Positions 24,006 through 33,905 of a stretch of DNA of 64,000 nt are shown in pieces. The stretch is from Marinobacter halodurans (GTDB taxonomy: Bacteria; Pseudomonadota; Gammaproteobacteria; Pseudomonadales; Oleiphilaceae), in NCBI RefSeq assembly GCF_004327985.1, contig NZ_SJDL01000019.1, forward strand, positions 30,762-94,761, given 5' to 3'. The notes under the pieces were generated by a model. That model saw only the letters and a program-made list of their open reading frames with translations. It did not search any database and had not been told where the DNA came from. Both the position numbers and the translations under genes were made by a program. Positions within the stretch are counted from its first letter, which is position 1. Each line of letters opens with the position of its first letter.

Positions 24006-25376
24006 TTGAGCCTGACAGTTTCCCTTCGTATCGACCAACCTGTCGTCGGCTGCCTTGGCAGCGGGCCCCGGCTGCTTGCCAAGGCCCGTTATTGCGCTGA
24101 TCAGGGGGCCCGTGTCATCTGGCTCGGTCATGAGAGCCTGCCGGACGAGGCGCCCGCCTCCAGCGAATGCCGCCCGAAACCGGCCAGCGATGCCGTTTTA
24201 TCGTCCGATGAGTTTGGGCTGATCCTGATCGACACCGGGGATGCCGGCGACGACGAGCGTTGGTTGTCCCGGATTGCCACGGATCTGCCGGTCTGGATGC
24301 CGGGGCATCATCCCCGGGCGCGGGTCCAGTTCCCGGCAACCGTGCAGCGCGGGCCGCTGCGTATTACCGTCGATACCGGCGGGCGCTGGCCCACGGTGGC
24401 AAACTGGCTGCGCCAGCGTCTCGATACGCTCCTCCCGGAAGGTCTGGCCGATGTACTGCAATCGATGCTCAACAAGGGCGATTTGAACCGGGTGCTTGGT
24501 ACGCCCCATCAGCGCCGGAGTTTCTGGTATCGCCTGTTGGACGGCCCGCTGGTCAGTCGGGCTCATCAGATGTCCGGAGAGGCCGTCAACGCCGAACTCG
24601 ATGAGGCACTGAGCCTTGCCGAAGGACGGGGACCGCAGGGCGAGGTCTTCCTGGTCGGGGCCGGCCCGGGTGACCCGGACCTGCTGACCCTCAAGGCGCT
24701 GCGGGTGATTGCCCAGGCCGACGTGGTGCTCTACGACCGGCTGGTCTCCCGGGAAATCCTGAACCGGGTGCGGGCCGATGCCGAGATGATCCACGTCGGT
24801 AAACAGCGTTCGAAGCACACCGTCCCCCAGGAAGAAATCAACCAGCGTCTTGTCGAGCTGGCGCAGCAGGGGCATACGGTGGTCCGGCTCAAGGGCGGCG
24901 ATCCGTTTATCTTCGGGCGGGGTGGCGAAGAGATCGAGACGTTGGCCGAAGCCGGCGTGCCTTTCCAGGTGGTGCCCGGCATCACGGCGGCCTCGGGATG
25001 TGCCGCTTACGCCGGTATTCCCCTGACGCACCGGGATCATGCCCAGTCCGTTCGATTCGTGACAGGGCACCTCAAGAACGACACCTGCGATCTGCCCTGG
25101 CGGGATTTTGTCCAGAGCAACCAGACCCTGGTCTTCTATATGGGGCTGGTGGGTTTGCCGGTCATTGCCCGGGAACTGGTCGCTCACGGTATGGCGCCGT
25201 CGATGCCGGTGGCGCTGGTGTCGAAGGGAACCACACCGGACCAGGTGGTGGTGACCGGTACGATCGAAACGATTGCGGACCGGGTTGCGGCCAGCGAGGT
25301 CAAGGCACCGACACTGATCATCATCGGCGATGTGGTGAGCCTGCGGGAAAAACTCGACTGGATTGGCGCTCGCTAA
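24006..25376 (+). CDS. cysG: Siroheme synthase with divergent N-terminal domain
   Basis: Full CysG methylates uroporphyrinogen III, then oxidises precorrin-2 and inserts iron to make siroheme for sulfite/nitrite reductases. The C-terminal SUMT domain (about 212-456) is canonical: VGAGPGDPDLLTLKA, GGDPFIFGRGGEE, PGITAASGCAAYAGIPLTHRD. The N-terminal 210 residues follow the dehydrogenase/chelatase layout but are divergent. The glycine-rich loop reads GSGPRLLAKAR. Where the family has NVVDAP with its key aspartate, this protein reads VWMPGHH. The start is TTG at 24006 behind AAAGGAGAGAAAG. Methyltransferase activity seems sure; the other two activities are doubtful. Confidence 0.88.
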   Translation: MSLTVSLRIDQPVVGCLGSGPRLLAKARYCADQGARVIWLGHESLPDEAPASSECRPKPASDAVLSSDEFGLILIDTGDAGDDERWLSRIATDLPVWMPGHHPRARVQFPATVQRGPLRITVDTGGRWPTVANWLRQRLDTLLPEGLADVLQSMLNKGDLNRVLGTPHQRRSFWYRLLDGPLVSRAHQMSGEAVNAELDEALSLAEGRGPQGEVFLVGAGPGDPDLLTLKALRVIAQADVVLYDRLVSREILNRVRADAEMIHVGKQRSKHTVPQEEINQRLVELAQQGHTVVRLKGGDPFIFGRGGEEIETLAEAGVPFQVVPGITAASGCAAYAGIPLTHRDHAQSVRFVTGHLKNDTCDLPWRDFVQSNQTLVFYMGLVGLPVIARELVAHGMAPSMPVALVSKGTTPDQVVVTGTIETIADRVAASEVKAPTLIIIGDVVSLREKLDWIGAR

Positions 25377-25395
25377 CCGCCTTTCCCCACAGACA

Positions 25396-25428
25396 GAAAG
25401 GGCGCCAACGTGTCCGAAGGCGCCTTTC
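25396..25428. terminator. Possible terminator between convergent cysG and DAHP synthase genes
   Basis: A GC-rich inverted repeat (25396-25406 with 25419-25428, one bulged G) lies between two convergent genes. There is no good T-run on either strand, so termination is a guess. Confidence 0.35.
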
Positions 25429-25444
25429 GCTGACGGCTGGGACG

Positions 25445-26521
25445 CTACTTCCCGATGCGTTTCGGCAGGACGTCCTTCAATTTTTCGTGCATGTCACGCA
25501 GGGCTTTTTCGGTGGTTTCCCAGTCGATGCAGGCATCGGTAATGGAAACGCCGTACTTGAGGTCGTCCAGGTTTTCCGGAATGGACTGGTTGCCCCAGTT
25601 CAGGTGACTCTCGACCATCAGCCCCATGATGGAGCGGTTGCCCTCCAGGATCTGGTGTGCGACGTCCTGCATTACCAGTGGCTGGATTGCCGGATCCTTG
25701 CTGGAGTTGGCGTGACTGCAATCCACCATCAGCGCCTGGCGCAGACCGGATTTCTCCAGCTCCTTCTCACACAGGGCCACATTCACCGAGTCGTAGTTGG
25801 GCTTGCCGCCGCCACCGCGCAGGACGACGTGTCCGTAGCGGTTGCCTTTGGTGCGGATGATGGAAACCTGGCCTTTCTGGTCGATGCCCAGGAAGCTGTG
25901 CGGATGGGAGACGGATTTCATGGCGTTGATCGCCACATCCAGACTGCCGTCGGTGCCGTTCTTGAAGCCGATCGGCATGGACAGGCCGCTGCTCATCTCG
26001 CGGTGAGTCTGGGATTCCGTAGTACGCGCGCCAATGGCGGACCAGGAAATGGTGTCCTGCAGATACTGCGGTGAAATGGGATCCAGTGCTTCGGTGGCTG
26101 CCGGCAGGCCCAGTTCGGCGATGTCCAGAAGCAGGCGGCGACCGATATGCAGGCCCTGTTCGATGTCAAAGGAATCGTTCAGGTGCGGGTCGTTGATCAG
26201 GCCTTTCCAGCCGATGGTCGTGCGCGGCTTTTCAAAGTAGACGCGCATCACGACGTAGATGGTATCGCTGACTTCGTCGGCCAGCACCTTGAGCTTTTCG
26301 GCGTATTCGCGGGCGGCCTTCACGTCGTGGATGGAGCAGGGGCCCACCACGACAAACAGCCGATGATCCTTTCCATCCAGGATGTTGTTGATGGTCTCAC
26401 GGCCGGTGGCGACAGTCTCCGCTGCCGTTTCTGACAGGGGAATCTCCTGCTTGAGCGCGTCCGGGGTGATCAGCGGCTCCTGGGCAGCGACGTTGGTGTT
26501 TTCGATCTGCTTGTCAGACAT
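25445..26521 (-). CDS. 3-deoxy-7-phosphoheptulonate synthase (class I DAHP synthase)
   Basis: This enzyme condenses PEP and erythrose-4-phosphate, the first step of the shikimate pathway. The 358-residue product is of the AroF/AroG/AroH type. It has VVGPCSIHD near 58-66, the FEKPRTTIGWKG loop near 96-107, GFKNGTDG, and the metal site MVDCSHANS. Which allosteric type it is (Tyr, Phe or Trp) cannot be read safely by eye, so no symbol is given. Confidence 0.95.
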   Translation of the reverse strand: MSDKQIENTNVAAQEPLITPDALKQEIPLSETAAETVATGRETINNILDGKDHRLFVVVGPCSIHDVKAAREYAEKLKVLADEVSDTIYVVMRVYFEKPRTTIGWKGLINDPHLNDSFDIEQGLHIGRRLLLDIAELGLPAATEALDPISPQYLQDTISWSAIGARTTESQTHREMSSGLSMPIGFKNGTDGSLDVAINAMKSVSHPHSFLGIDQKGQVSIIRTKGNRYGHVVLRGGGGKPNYDSVNVALCEKELEKSGLRQALMVDCSHANSSKDPAIQPLVMQDVAHQILEGNRSIMGLMVESHLNWGNQSIPENLDDLKYGVSITDACIDWETTEKALRDMHEKLKDVLPKRIGK

Positions 26522-26976
26522 GACGTTGTCTTCTCCAAAATCAGCAGCTTGCGACAGACTCCTGAAGTCAGCTGTCGCATCATGAGATAGGCGGTCGTCA
26601 GATGGCCCGGTTTCCCGGATTCGGCTCTCTCACTGGACTACCGGCGTTGTTATGATGAATCAAGGGGCAAATATACTGCGATATTAAACTGGCCAATGCA
26701 ATTGGTCAGGCCGTGTTTGTGATGACGGCAGCCAAAGCACTCGGCCACGGTTTCCCGTCCCGGTTTTTGGCCTATTCTTACATGGGGCGATACCGGCTAT
26801 TGACGTAGGGTTAGAATGGTCCCGTTGTTGCTCTTTGCCAGGTCGTTGGCCGGGGATGCTGGACTCCCATGGCCTTGCGTGCTGCAATAGTCAGCTGCAC
26901 GCTTTGCTGTGCCGTCGGTCTGCATCGACTGTTCCCCCCGACCGGCGACAACCGAAAGACAGGAAACCCGATTTTC
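26522..26976. other. Intergenic between divergent DAHP synthase and DUF1631 genes
   Basis: These 455 bases should hold divergent promoters. There are AT-rich patches near 26670-26690 but no pair of consensus boxes that I trust. No TyrR or TrpR operator is evident. An open frame extends upstream of the DUF1631 start to 26869 but looks like non-coding extension. Confidence 0.5.
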
Positions 26977-28794
26977 ATGGTCCAACCCCCAGCCCGTCAG
27001 ACCGGCAATGCGCAACCGCCGCATCCGGATTTGATCCAGGCCATACTGAAGGGCATTCGTGTCCCCGAGTTACCGTATCCGGTGACGCGCCCGCAGGATG
27101 ATGCCATTCCGGATTGGGCGCCGTTGCTGGCCGACTGCTGGAGAGAGCAGCAGGACAAGCGCGTCATCGATGTGCTGACCGCCGTTTCCGGGAACTGGCC
27201 TGTGCGTCAGGTGAATGCGGCCTACCTGGCCGACCGGATCATGGATGTCTTCCTGCACACCTCCGGATTGCACGCCACCCTGGTGCGTCGTTGTGCGCGG
27301 CTGCGTTTTATTCTCGCCTGGCAGATCGGCGAACTGGGGGCTGCTGCCATCGGGCCGGACAGTCCGGTTCACGCCTGGCTGGATAGCCTGCATGCCCTGC
27401 GCGGCTGGAGTGACTCCGGCGGGCGGGCGGCGCGACAGGTCTCGGGTTGGCTCGATAACCTTGTCGACGTCGGTAACCGGTGTCTGGCAGAACGCGACCT
27501 GGCGCCATTCTCGACCTTCACACGGGACTGGGAGAAGGAACAGGCCCAGAAGGCGGGGCGCATCGATCGGCTGCGTCAGCGTCTGCTGGAAACGGAGACA
27601 GGCGCGGCGCGGCAGCGGGCGGCGGAACAGATCGCCCGTGCTGTCGTCGGCCGGGCCCTGGGGCAGCGTGAGTTACCCCCGGCAATCACCAGCTTTATCG
27701 AGCGATACTGGCTGCCGTTGTTGCGGCAGGTGATCTGGTCGGAAGGACTGGCCAGTGATAACGGTCGCCATGCATCCAGGTTGCTGGAATGGATGATCTG
27801 GGTATCCGATCCCAAACTTTCCGACAGGGAGCGGGACAAGCTCTATCACGTTGGCGAGCAGTTGAGCGACAAGATCAACGAAGTCTGGTCCCGTGTTCAC
27901 CGGGAGAAGCTGCCGCATGAGGCCCTGCAGGGTATCGAGGAAGTCATGGTCGCTCGCCTGCGGGGGACGCCGGTGGACCTCGCGCCGGTGGGTAATGTCA
28001 CTTTCGAGCCGCGCTGGCTGAATCCCGCGCCGGTCGACCCGGCGGAGGTTCGGCAGTATGAGGGCATCTGGTTCGTCGAAGGCGAAGATGAAGTCCAGCA
28101 GCGCCAGTTCTTTTTCGCCTACCTGAACGATTCGCAGGAGGTCCTCTGGACCAATGGCGAGGGGGTCAAGCTGGGGTTGATGAGCTGGCACGATTTCCGG
28201 GACGGTATTGCCCGCGGGCGGCTCCGGAGTCTGCCGCCCATCAATCACTTTGGCAATGTGGTTTCCGATACCGTCGCCAAACTGGAACAGGTGCTGCGCT
28301 GGCAGGTGGAAAAACGACGCGAGGCCAGGGCCAAGGCCGAAGCGCAGGCAGCCAGGGTTCGTGAGGAGCGGGCGATGGCGGAGCAGAAACTCCAGGAGGA
28401 GGAGGCGCGTCGACTGGCCGAGGCAGCCGAAACCAGCGCACGCCAAGAGGCCGCAGAGCGGGCCCGGGTGGAGGCAGAGCAGGCCCGGTTGCAGAGTGAA
28501 CGTCTGGAGCAGGCGCGCCGCCAGGTGGATGGTCTCAAACTCGGTAACTGGATTGCCCTGGCGCCGGAGGCCGACGCCCCCTCTCAGGAGGCCCGTAAGC
28601 TTAAACTGGCCGTGCGCCTGAATGCCACGGGCAAGCTGATCTTCGTGGATCGCCTCGGGCTCAATCGTACGGAGATCGTGGCGGACGCACTGGTTGAGGC
28701 CATTGCCGGCGGTCAGGCGCGGGTCATGAGCAGTGAAGCGGAATTCGAGGACACGCTGTCGCGGGTTGTGGGTCGAATCAGGGTGGGACGCTGA
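26977..28794 (+). CDS. DUF1631 family protein
   Basis: The function is unknown; I recognise it as a DUF1631 (PF07793)-type protein of gammaproteobacteria. From the ATG at 26977 (AGGAAA upstream) it has 605 residues. There is no signal peptide or membrane span. The helical N-terminal half has many Trp/Arg residues. A long charged coiled coil lies near 443-518, and a C-terminal domain of about 80 residues carries LKLGNWIAL and VRLNATGKLIFVDRLG. It overlaps the following PilZ gene as TGATG. That coupling suggests the two proteins act together, perhaps in c-di-GMP-linked surface behaviour; this is inference. Confidence 0.75.
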   Translation: MVQPPARQTGNAQPPHPDLIQAILKGIRVPELPYPVTRPQDDAIPDWAPLLADCWREQQDKRVIDVLTAVSGNWPVRQVNAAYLADRIMDVFLHTSGLHATLVRRCARLRFILAWQIGELGAAAIGPDSPVHAWLDSLHALRGWSDSGGRAARQVSGWLDNLVDVGNRCLAERDLAPFSTFTRDWEKEQAQKAGRIDRLRQRLLETETGAARQRAAEQIARAVVGRALGQRELPPAITSFIERYWLPLLRQVIWSEGLASDNGRHASRLLEWMIWVSDPKLSDRERDKLYHVGEQLSDKINEVWSRVHREKLPHEALQGIEEVMVARLRGTPVDLAPVGNVTFEPRWLNPAPVDPAEVRQYEGIWFVEGEDEVQQRQFFFAYLNDSQEVLWTNGEGVKLGLMSWHDFRDGIARGRLRSLPPINHFGNVVSDTVAKLEQVLRWQVEKRREARAKAEAQAARVREERAMAEQKLQEEEARRLAEAAETSARQEAAERARVEAEQARLQSERLEQARRQVDGLKLGNWIALAPEADAPSQEARKLKLAVRLNATGKLIFVDRLGLNRTEIVADALVEAIAGGQARVMSSEAEFEDTLSRVVGRIRVGR

Positions 28795-29198
28795 TGGGCA
28801 GCATGGACTACGAATTCGGGAGTCAGCCCGAAACCGATAACGAACAGCGCAGGGAATTCCGGTTGACCGGCCGGGTCATGGTCAGCTTCGAACTGGAGTC
28901 GGCGGAGCCGAACGCGAGCGACAAACCCCGCTTTCTACGTTGCTACACATCGGATCTGTCGGCCAGTGGGATCCGCGTCGTTGCGACCGAGGCGTTGCCG
29001 GATGGTGCCATCCTTCCGGCCACCGTCGAATTGGTCCAGGCCGGTCAGGAAACCCTGTATCCGTTGATGGTGGAGGTGGTCTGGTGCCGTCCGGACGACG
29101 AAGGCGCCTGGCAGGTAGGGCTGCAGGTGCTGGAGTCGGACGACACGGCGGTCCTGGAGTGGCTGGAGACAATGATCCGGGCGCTGGACGACGATTAG
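28794..29198 (+). CDS. PilZ domain protein (putative c-di-GMP receptor)
   Basis: PilZ domains bind cyclic di-GMP. The 134-residue product has the RREFR arginine motif (RxxxR) near residues 19-23 and the paired DLSASG motif (DxSxxG) near 53-58, so ligand binding is plausible. It has no other domain or membrane span. Its start overlaps the DUF1631 stop. Its TAG stop overlaps the stop of the convergent hydrolase gene by 4 bases. Confidence 0.88.
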   Translation: MGSMDYEFGSQPETDNEQRREFRLTGRVMVSFELESAEPNASDKPRFLRCYTSDLSASGIRVVATEALPDGAILPATVELVQAGQETLYPLMVEVVWCRPDDEGAWQVGLQVLESDDTAVLEWLETMIRALDDD

Positions 29199-30244
29199 CC
29201 GCCCGAATGCGCCTCGTCGTCCATTGAGTGCCGGGCTTCCGCCAGTGTTCCGGGGAACGGATCAAGGCCCTGCGACAGGAATCGCTCCAGATCCTTCAGC
29301 GTGTCCTCCGGCACCTCTTCCATGGGAATGTGGCCGACCCCGGGGTAGGTGACCAGCCGCACATTGGGCAGGTCATCCAGCCAGCGCTGGGCCAGGTCGA
29401 CAGGCACCCAGTCGTCGTCCTCACCCCACATCAGCAGCGTCGGCGCCGTGATCCGATAGAACGGCAGGGGCGCGTTGTTCTCGGCGCGCTCTTCGACCAT
29501 CTCCAATGTCTTCATGTAAATCGGCCGGGCGCCAGGTCGCTGGGACATCTGCACGTAGCGGCGCACATCCTTTTCCTTCATCCGGCGGGGATCACCATAG
29601 GCCCATCGCAGCGTCATGGTGATGATGACCGGGGGCTGGACATACTGCCCCAGGAACTGTATCGGGAACGACGTACCCAGACTCAATATCCATGGCGTGT
29701 CCTGCGGGTAGCCAAACGGATCCAGCAGGACCAGCCGATCCACCCGGTTGGCGTACTGTGCCGCGTAGCTGGCGGCTACGAAACCGCCTAGGGAATTGCC
29801 GGCCAGCGTGAACGTATCAAGGTCCAGGCGTTCAACAAACTTGGCGAAGGTGTTCACGATGTTGGCTTCGTCGAAGTCGTCCGGATTCTCGGGCGCGCCG
29901 GTCATGCCATACCCCGGCATGTCGAGCGTGATGACCCGATGCGTGCGGCTGAGTTCATCGACCCAGCCGTCCCAGGTCTGCAGCGCGGAAAAGATACCGT
30001 GCAGCAGGATGATGGTGTCGCCCTTGCCCTGGTCGCGATAGTGGATATGGTAGCCGTTGACGTCCATGAAGCGGGACTGGCCATTCACATACCGCTCTTC
30101 CAGGTATGGCATCGGAATATCGGCAAAGCCGGTGGCATTGGCCAGCGACGGGCTTGCCTTCATCGCCGAGCCGATGCTGGAACAGCCGGACAGGCCGCTC
30201 AACAGCAGCAGGATCAGGACGAGGAAACGGACGGTCAAACGCAT
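29195..30244 (-). CDS. Lipoprotein alpha/beta hydrolase
   Basis: This is an alpha/beta-hydrolase-fold enzyme anchored as a lipoprotein. The start at 30244 gives a signal peptide with lipobox LSGC, lipidated at Cys21; an extra upstream start at 30265 is possible. The nucleophile elbow is GNSLGG. The oxyanion HG segment is ILLHGIFSALQTW, and the C-terminal catalytic His lies in GVGHIPMEE. The substrate is unknown; esterase or lipase activity is likely. It is convergent with the PilZ gene and in the same direction as fabI but upstream of its promoterless end. Confidence 0.85.
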   Translation of the reverse strand: MRLTVRFLVLILLLLSGLSGCSSIGSAMKASPSLANATGFADIPMPYLEERYVNGQSRFMDVNGYHIHYRDQGKGDTIILLHGIFSALQTWDGWVDELSRTHRVITLDMPGYGMTGAPENPDDFDEANIVNTFAKFVERLDLDTFTLAGNSLGGFVAASYAAQYANRVDRLVLLDPFGYPQDTPWILSLGTSFPIQFLGQYVQPPVIITMTLRWAYGDPRRMKEKDVRRYVQMSQRPGARPIYMKTLEMVEERAENNAPLPFYRITAPTLLMWGEDDDWVPVDLAQRWLDDLPNVRLVTYPGVGHIPMEEVPEDTLKDLERFLSQGLDPFPGTLAEARHSMDDEAHSGG

Positions 30245-30331
30245 GTCAATCACTCCATTCAGCACGCCCCGAGGTTACTTAACTTTACAGGGGGGAACAG
30301 TGATGGAGTTCGACAAACGGGGAGAGAGAAG

Positions 30332-30360
30332 CTGGCGCCCACTGAGGAAGAGGGCGCCAG
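30332..30360 (-). terminator. Hairpin after fabI
   Basis: A 9-bp perfect stem (30332-30340 with 30352-30360) lies 18 bases beyond the fabI stop, read on the minus strand. The following tract is CT-rich, not a pure T-run, so it may be a weak terminator. Confidence 0.5.
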
Positions 30361-30377
30361 GACAGCGATGAAGGCGC

Positions 30378-31163
30378 TTAGTCTTCCAGGGCGCCCATGC
30401 CGGTGATGTTGAAGCCGGCATCCACATAGAGGATTTCGCCGGTAATGCCGCTGGCCATGTCGGAGCTGAGGAAAGCGGCGGTGTTGCCCACTTCCTCAGT
30501 GGTGACATTGCGTTTGAGCGGCGCGCGGTTGGCGTTCTCGGACAGCATGCGGCGGAAGCTCTTGATGCCGGAAGCCGCCAGCGTCTTGATAGGCCCGGCG
30601 GAAATGCCGTTCACACGGATGCCGTCCGGACCCAGGCCGGCGGCCATGTAGCGTACGTTGGCTTCCAGCGAGGCCTTGGCCAGACCCATCACGTTGTAGT
30701 TGGGCAGCACACGCTCGGCACCCAGATAGGACAGCGTCAGCAGGGCGCTGTTTTCCTTGAGCATGCCGCGGGCGGCCTTGGCCAGCGCCACGAAGCTGTA
30801 GGAGCTGATGTCGTGGGCGATCCTGAAGCCTTCACGGGTGGTGACGTCCACGTAGTTGCCGTTCAGCTCGTGTGCCGGTGCAAACCCAACGGCATGAACG
30901 ATGATATCGACGTGGTCCCAGTGTTTGCCCAGGGCTTCGAAGACCGCTTCGATCTCGGCGTCGTCGGCCACATCACAGGGGAAAGTCAGCTCGCTGCCCC
31001 ATTCCTTGGCAAAGCCCTCGACCCGTGAACGCAGCTTCTCGTTCTGGTAGGTAAAGGCCAGTTCGGCGCCTTGCTGGTGAAAGGCTTCCGCGATGCCGTG
31101 TGCGATGGAATGCTTGCTCGCCACCCCGACGATGAGGGCACGCTTTCCTTTAAGAATTCCCAT
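30378..31163 (-). CDS. fabI: Enoyl-[acyl-carrier-protein] reductase (NADH)
   Basis: FabI performs the last reduction in each fatty-acid elongation cycle and is the triclosan target. The 261-residue short-chain reductase has its catalytic Tyr146, Tyr156 and Lys163 ([19 protein letters not shown]) at the same positions as E. coli FabI. The nucleotide loop is [13 protein letters not shown]. It has its own upstream gap of about 95 bases and a downstream hairpin. Confidence 0.97.
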   Translation of the reverse strand: MGILKGKRALIVGVASKHSIAHGIAEAFHQQGAELAFTYQNEKLRSRVEGFAKEWGSELTFPCDVADDAEIEAVFEALGKHWDHVDIIVHAVGFAPAHELNGNYVDVTTREGFRIAHDISSYSFVALAKAARGMLKENSALLTLSYLGAERVLPNYNVMGLAKASLEANVRYMAAGLGPDGIRVNGISAGPIKTLAASGIKSFRRMLSENANRAPLKRNVTTEEVGNTAAFLSSDMASGITGEILYVDAGFNITGMGALED

Positions 31164-31257
31164 GAAAGATCTCCTGATTCGTTAATACCACGCATTGTCA
31201 CCGATTGGTGCGCGTCATTTAACTCGCTATTCGTCTAAGTGCGACGCCACACCTTGG

Positions 31258-32874
31258 TCAATCTGCCCGTACCTCGCCGGTATCCGCATCCTGGTAGAAG
31301 AAGGCGGCCTCCAGCAGGTTACGGGTGTATTCCGCCTGCGGCGCCCTGAGCACCTGTTTGGCAGCACCATATTCGACGGCCTTGCCGTCCTTCATGACCA
31401 GGACCTGATGACTCAGGGCGCGCACGACGGCCAGGTCATGGCTAATGAAAAGATAGCTCAGACCATAGCGCTGCTGCAGTGAGCGCAGCAACTCGATCAC
31501 CTGCTTCTGGACCGAGCGGTCCAGCGCCGAAGTGGGCTCGTCCAGCAGGATAACGGACGGGTGCAGCACCAGGGCCCGGGCGATGGCGATCCGCTGACGT
31601 TGGCCGCCCGAGAATTCATGGGGGTAACGGTTGCGGGCGTCCGGATCCAGGCCGACGTCCTTCAGGGCCTGGATGATCATCGCTTCGTGCTGCTCCTTCT
31701 GGTCGGGCATGTGGACCATCAGGCCTTCGCCGACGATCTCCGCGATCGACATCCGCGGGCTCAAACTGCCGTATGGATCCTGAAAAACAACTTGAATATT
31801 CTTGCGTAATGGTTTGAATTCTTTCTGGTTCAGGCCTTCGATCGATTGGCCCCGGAAGCGGATGCCGCCGGAGCTCTGCACCAGCTTGATCAGTGCCATG
31901 CCCAGCGTGGTCTTGCCGCTGCCGCTCTCCCCGACGATACCCAGCGTTTCGCCTTGCCTGACCGTCAGGCTGATGTCACGGACCGCGTGCAGCCAGGACT
32001 TCGGGCGCCCGAAAAAACTCCGGGTCAGCGGGAAGCGGACATTGACCCCGTTCAGCTCCAGGATCGCTTCCGCATTGTTCTCCGGCCGCTCGGTGAGATT
32101 GCCGGGATCCGACGCCAGGAGCATCCGGGTGTAAGCCTGGGTTGGCGACTGGAAGACGGTTTCGGTTGGCCCCGATTCGACCCGCCGACCTTTCTCCATC
32201 ACGACGACGTCGTCGGCGTAGCGGCGCACGATGGACAGGTCATGGGTGATCAGCAGGACGGCCATGCCCAGCTTCGCCTGGAGTGAGCGCAACAGTTCCA
32301 GGACCTGGCGCTGCACTGTGACATCCAGCGCGGTGGTCGGCTCGTCGGCGATCAGCAGTTCCGGCTCGTTGGCCAGGGCCATCGCGATCATGACGCGCTG
32401 TTTCTGGCCACCGGAGAGCTGGTGGGGGTAATAGTCCAGGCGATGCTCCGGATCCGGGATGCCCACCAGGTCCAGCAACTCCAGGGTGCGCTTGCGGGCC
32501 TGGTTCGGGCGCATTCCCTGGTGGATGGCCAGGGTCTCGCCAATCTGCTTTTCCACCGTGTGCAGCGGGTTGAGCGACGTCATCGGTTCCTGGAAAATCA
32601 TGCTGATGCGACGTCCGCGGATCTGGCGCATGCGTTGTGGCCGGGCCTTCAGCAGGTCCTCGTCGCCCTCGAGGAGAATCTCTCCGGTGGGGTAGCTGGC
32701 ATGGCGCTCGTCCAGCAGGCGCAGTACCGAGAGGGCCGAGATCGACTTGCCGGAGCCGCTTTCCCCCACCAGGGCCAGCGTCTTGCCGGCGGACACGGTG
32801 AAGGACAGCCGGTCGACAACCGTTTTGCCATCAAAGGCAATGGATAGGTCGCGGATATCCAGGAACGCGGCCAT
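31258..32874 (-). CDS. yejF: Peptide ABC importer, duplicated ATP-binding protein
   Basis: YejF energises the YejABEF importer, known for peptide and microcin C uptake. From the ATG at 32874 it has 538 residues with two complete ABC domains. The first Walker A is GESGSGKS near 41-48 with signature LSGGQKQR. The second is GESGSGKT near 319-326 with signature FSGGQRQR. The start at 32874 is preferred over one 30 bases upstream because that would overlap yejE. It is the last gene of yejABEF. Confidence 0.95.
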   Translation of the reverse strand: MAAFLDIRDLSIAFDGKTVVDRLSFTVSAGKTLALVGESGSGKSISALSVLRLLDERHASYPTGEILLEGDEDLLKARPQRMRQIRGRRISMIFQEPMTSLNPLHTVEKQIGETLAIHQGMRPNQARKRTLELLDLVGIPDPEHRLDYYPHQLSGGQKQRVMIAMALANEPELLIADEPTTALDVTVQRQVLELLRSLQAKLGMAVLLITHDLSIVRRYADDVVVMEKGRRVESGPTETVFQSPTQAYTRMLLASDPGNLTERPENNAEAILELNGVNVRFPLTRSFFGRPKSWLHAVRDISLTVRQGETLGIVGESGSGKTTLGMALIKLVQSSGGIRFRGQSIEGLNQKEFKPLRKNIQVVFQDPYGSLSPRMSIAEIVGEGLMVHMPDQKEQHEAMIIQALKDVGLDPDARNRYPHEFSGGQRQRIAIARALVLHPSVILLDEPTSALDRSVQKQVIELLRSLQQRYGLSYLFISHDLAVVRALSHQVLVMKDGKAVEYGAAKQVLRAPQAEYTRNLLEAAFFYQDADTGEVRAD

Positions 32875-32875
32875 A

Positions 32876-33904
32876 TCAGTTCTTCCTCGGATCGAACGCG
32901 TCACGCACGGCTTCCCCGATAAACACGAGCAGGGTCAGCATGATGGAGAGCGTGACAAACGCGGACAGCCCCAGCCAGGGGGCCTGCAGGTTGGATTTCG
33001 CCTGGGCGATCAACTCGCCCAGTGACGGCGAGCCCGGTGGCAGACCGAATCCCAGGAAGTCGAGGGAAGTCAGACCGGTGATGGCGCCGGTGAGGATGAA
33101 TGGCACAAAGGTGATGGTGGCCACCATGGCGTTGGGCAGCATGTGGCGGAACATGATGGTGCGGTTGTCCAGGCCCAGCGCCCGCGCGGCGCGGACGTAC
33201 TCGAAGTTGCGGGCCCGCAGGAACTCGGCGCGGACGACATCCACCAGCCCCATCCAGCTGAACAGCAGCATGATCCCCAACAGCCACCAGAAATTCGGCT
33301 GAACGATACTGGACAGGATGATCAGCAGGTAGAGCACCGGCAGTCCCGACCAGATTTCCACGAAGCGCTGGCCCAGCAGATCCACCTTGCCGCCGTAGAA
33401 TCCCTGCAGCGCGCCGGCGATCACCCCCACGATGCAGCTGAAGAAGGTCAGTGTCAGGGCGAACAGAACCGAGATGCGGAAGCCGTAGATCAATCGGGCG
33501 AGCACGTCGCGGCCCTGATCGTCGGTGCCGAGCCAGTTCACCGCTGATGGCGGTGCCGGCGAAGGGACATCCAGGTTGTAGTTGATGGTGTTGTAACTGA
33601 ATGGAATCGGCGGCCAGATCATCCAGCCGTTGGCGTTGATCTCATCGGCGATATAGGGGTCCCGGTAATCCGCCTCGGTGGGCAGGAAACCACCAAAAGT
33701 CTCTTCGCTGAGGGTCTGGACCACCGGAAAGTAGATGGAATCCTTGTAGCTGATCACCAGTGGCTTGTCGTTGGCCACCAGTTCCGCAAACAGGGTGACG
33801 GTGAAGAGGACCAGGAAGATCCAGAGCGACCAGTAACCCCGGCGATTGTTGCGGAAATTGCGCAGCCGGCGTTGCTGTATGGGGGAGAGCTGGATGCCTT
33901 TCAT
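32876..33904 (-). CDS. yejE: Peptide ABC importer permease
   Basis: YejE is one of the two inner-membrane permeases of the YejABEF importer. The product has 342 residues from the ATG at 33904. A cytoplasmic basic N-terminus is followed by a first span (WSLWIFLVLFTVTLFAELV), a periplasmic loop and five further spans with the EAA-type motif RAARALGLDNRTI. It starts 1 base after yejB ends and stops 1 base before yejF starts. Confidence 0.94.
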   Translation of the reverse strand: MKGIQLSPIQQRRLRNFRNNRRGYWSLWIFLVLFTVTLFAELVANDKPLVISYKDSIYFPVVQTLSEETFGGFLPTEADYRDPYIADEINANGWMIWPPIPFSYNTINYNLDVPSPAPPSAVNWLGTDDQGRDVLARLIYGFRISVLFALTLTFFSCIVGVIAGALQGFYGGKVDLLGQRFVEIWSGLPVLYLLIILSSIVQPNFWWLLGIMLLFSWMGLVDVVRAEFLRARNFEYVRAARALGLDNRTIMFRHMLPNAMVATITFVPFILTGAITGLTSLDFLGFGLPPGSPSLGELIAQAKSNLQAPWLGLSAFVTLSIMLTLLVFIGEAVRDAFDPRKN

Positions 33905-33905
33905 G

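Noticed and set aside
24998..26074. A 358-residue plus-strand frame
   Set aside because: It spans the end of cysG in another frame and lies antisense to the DAHP synthase gene; a shadow of both.
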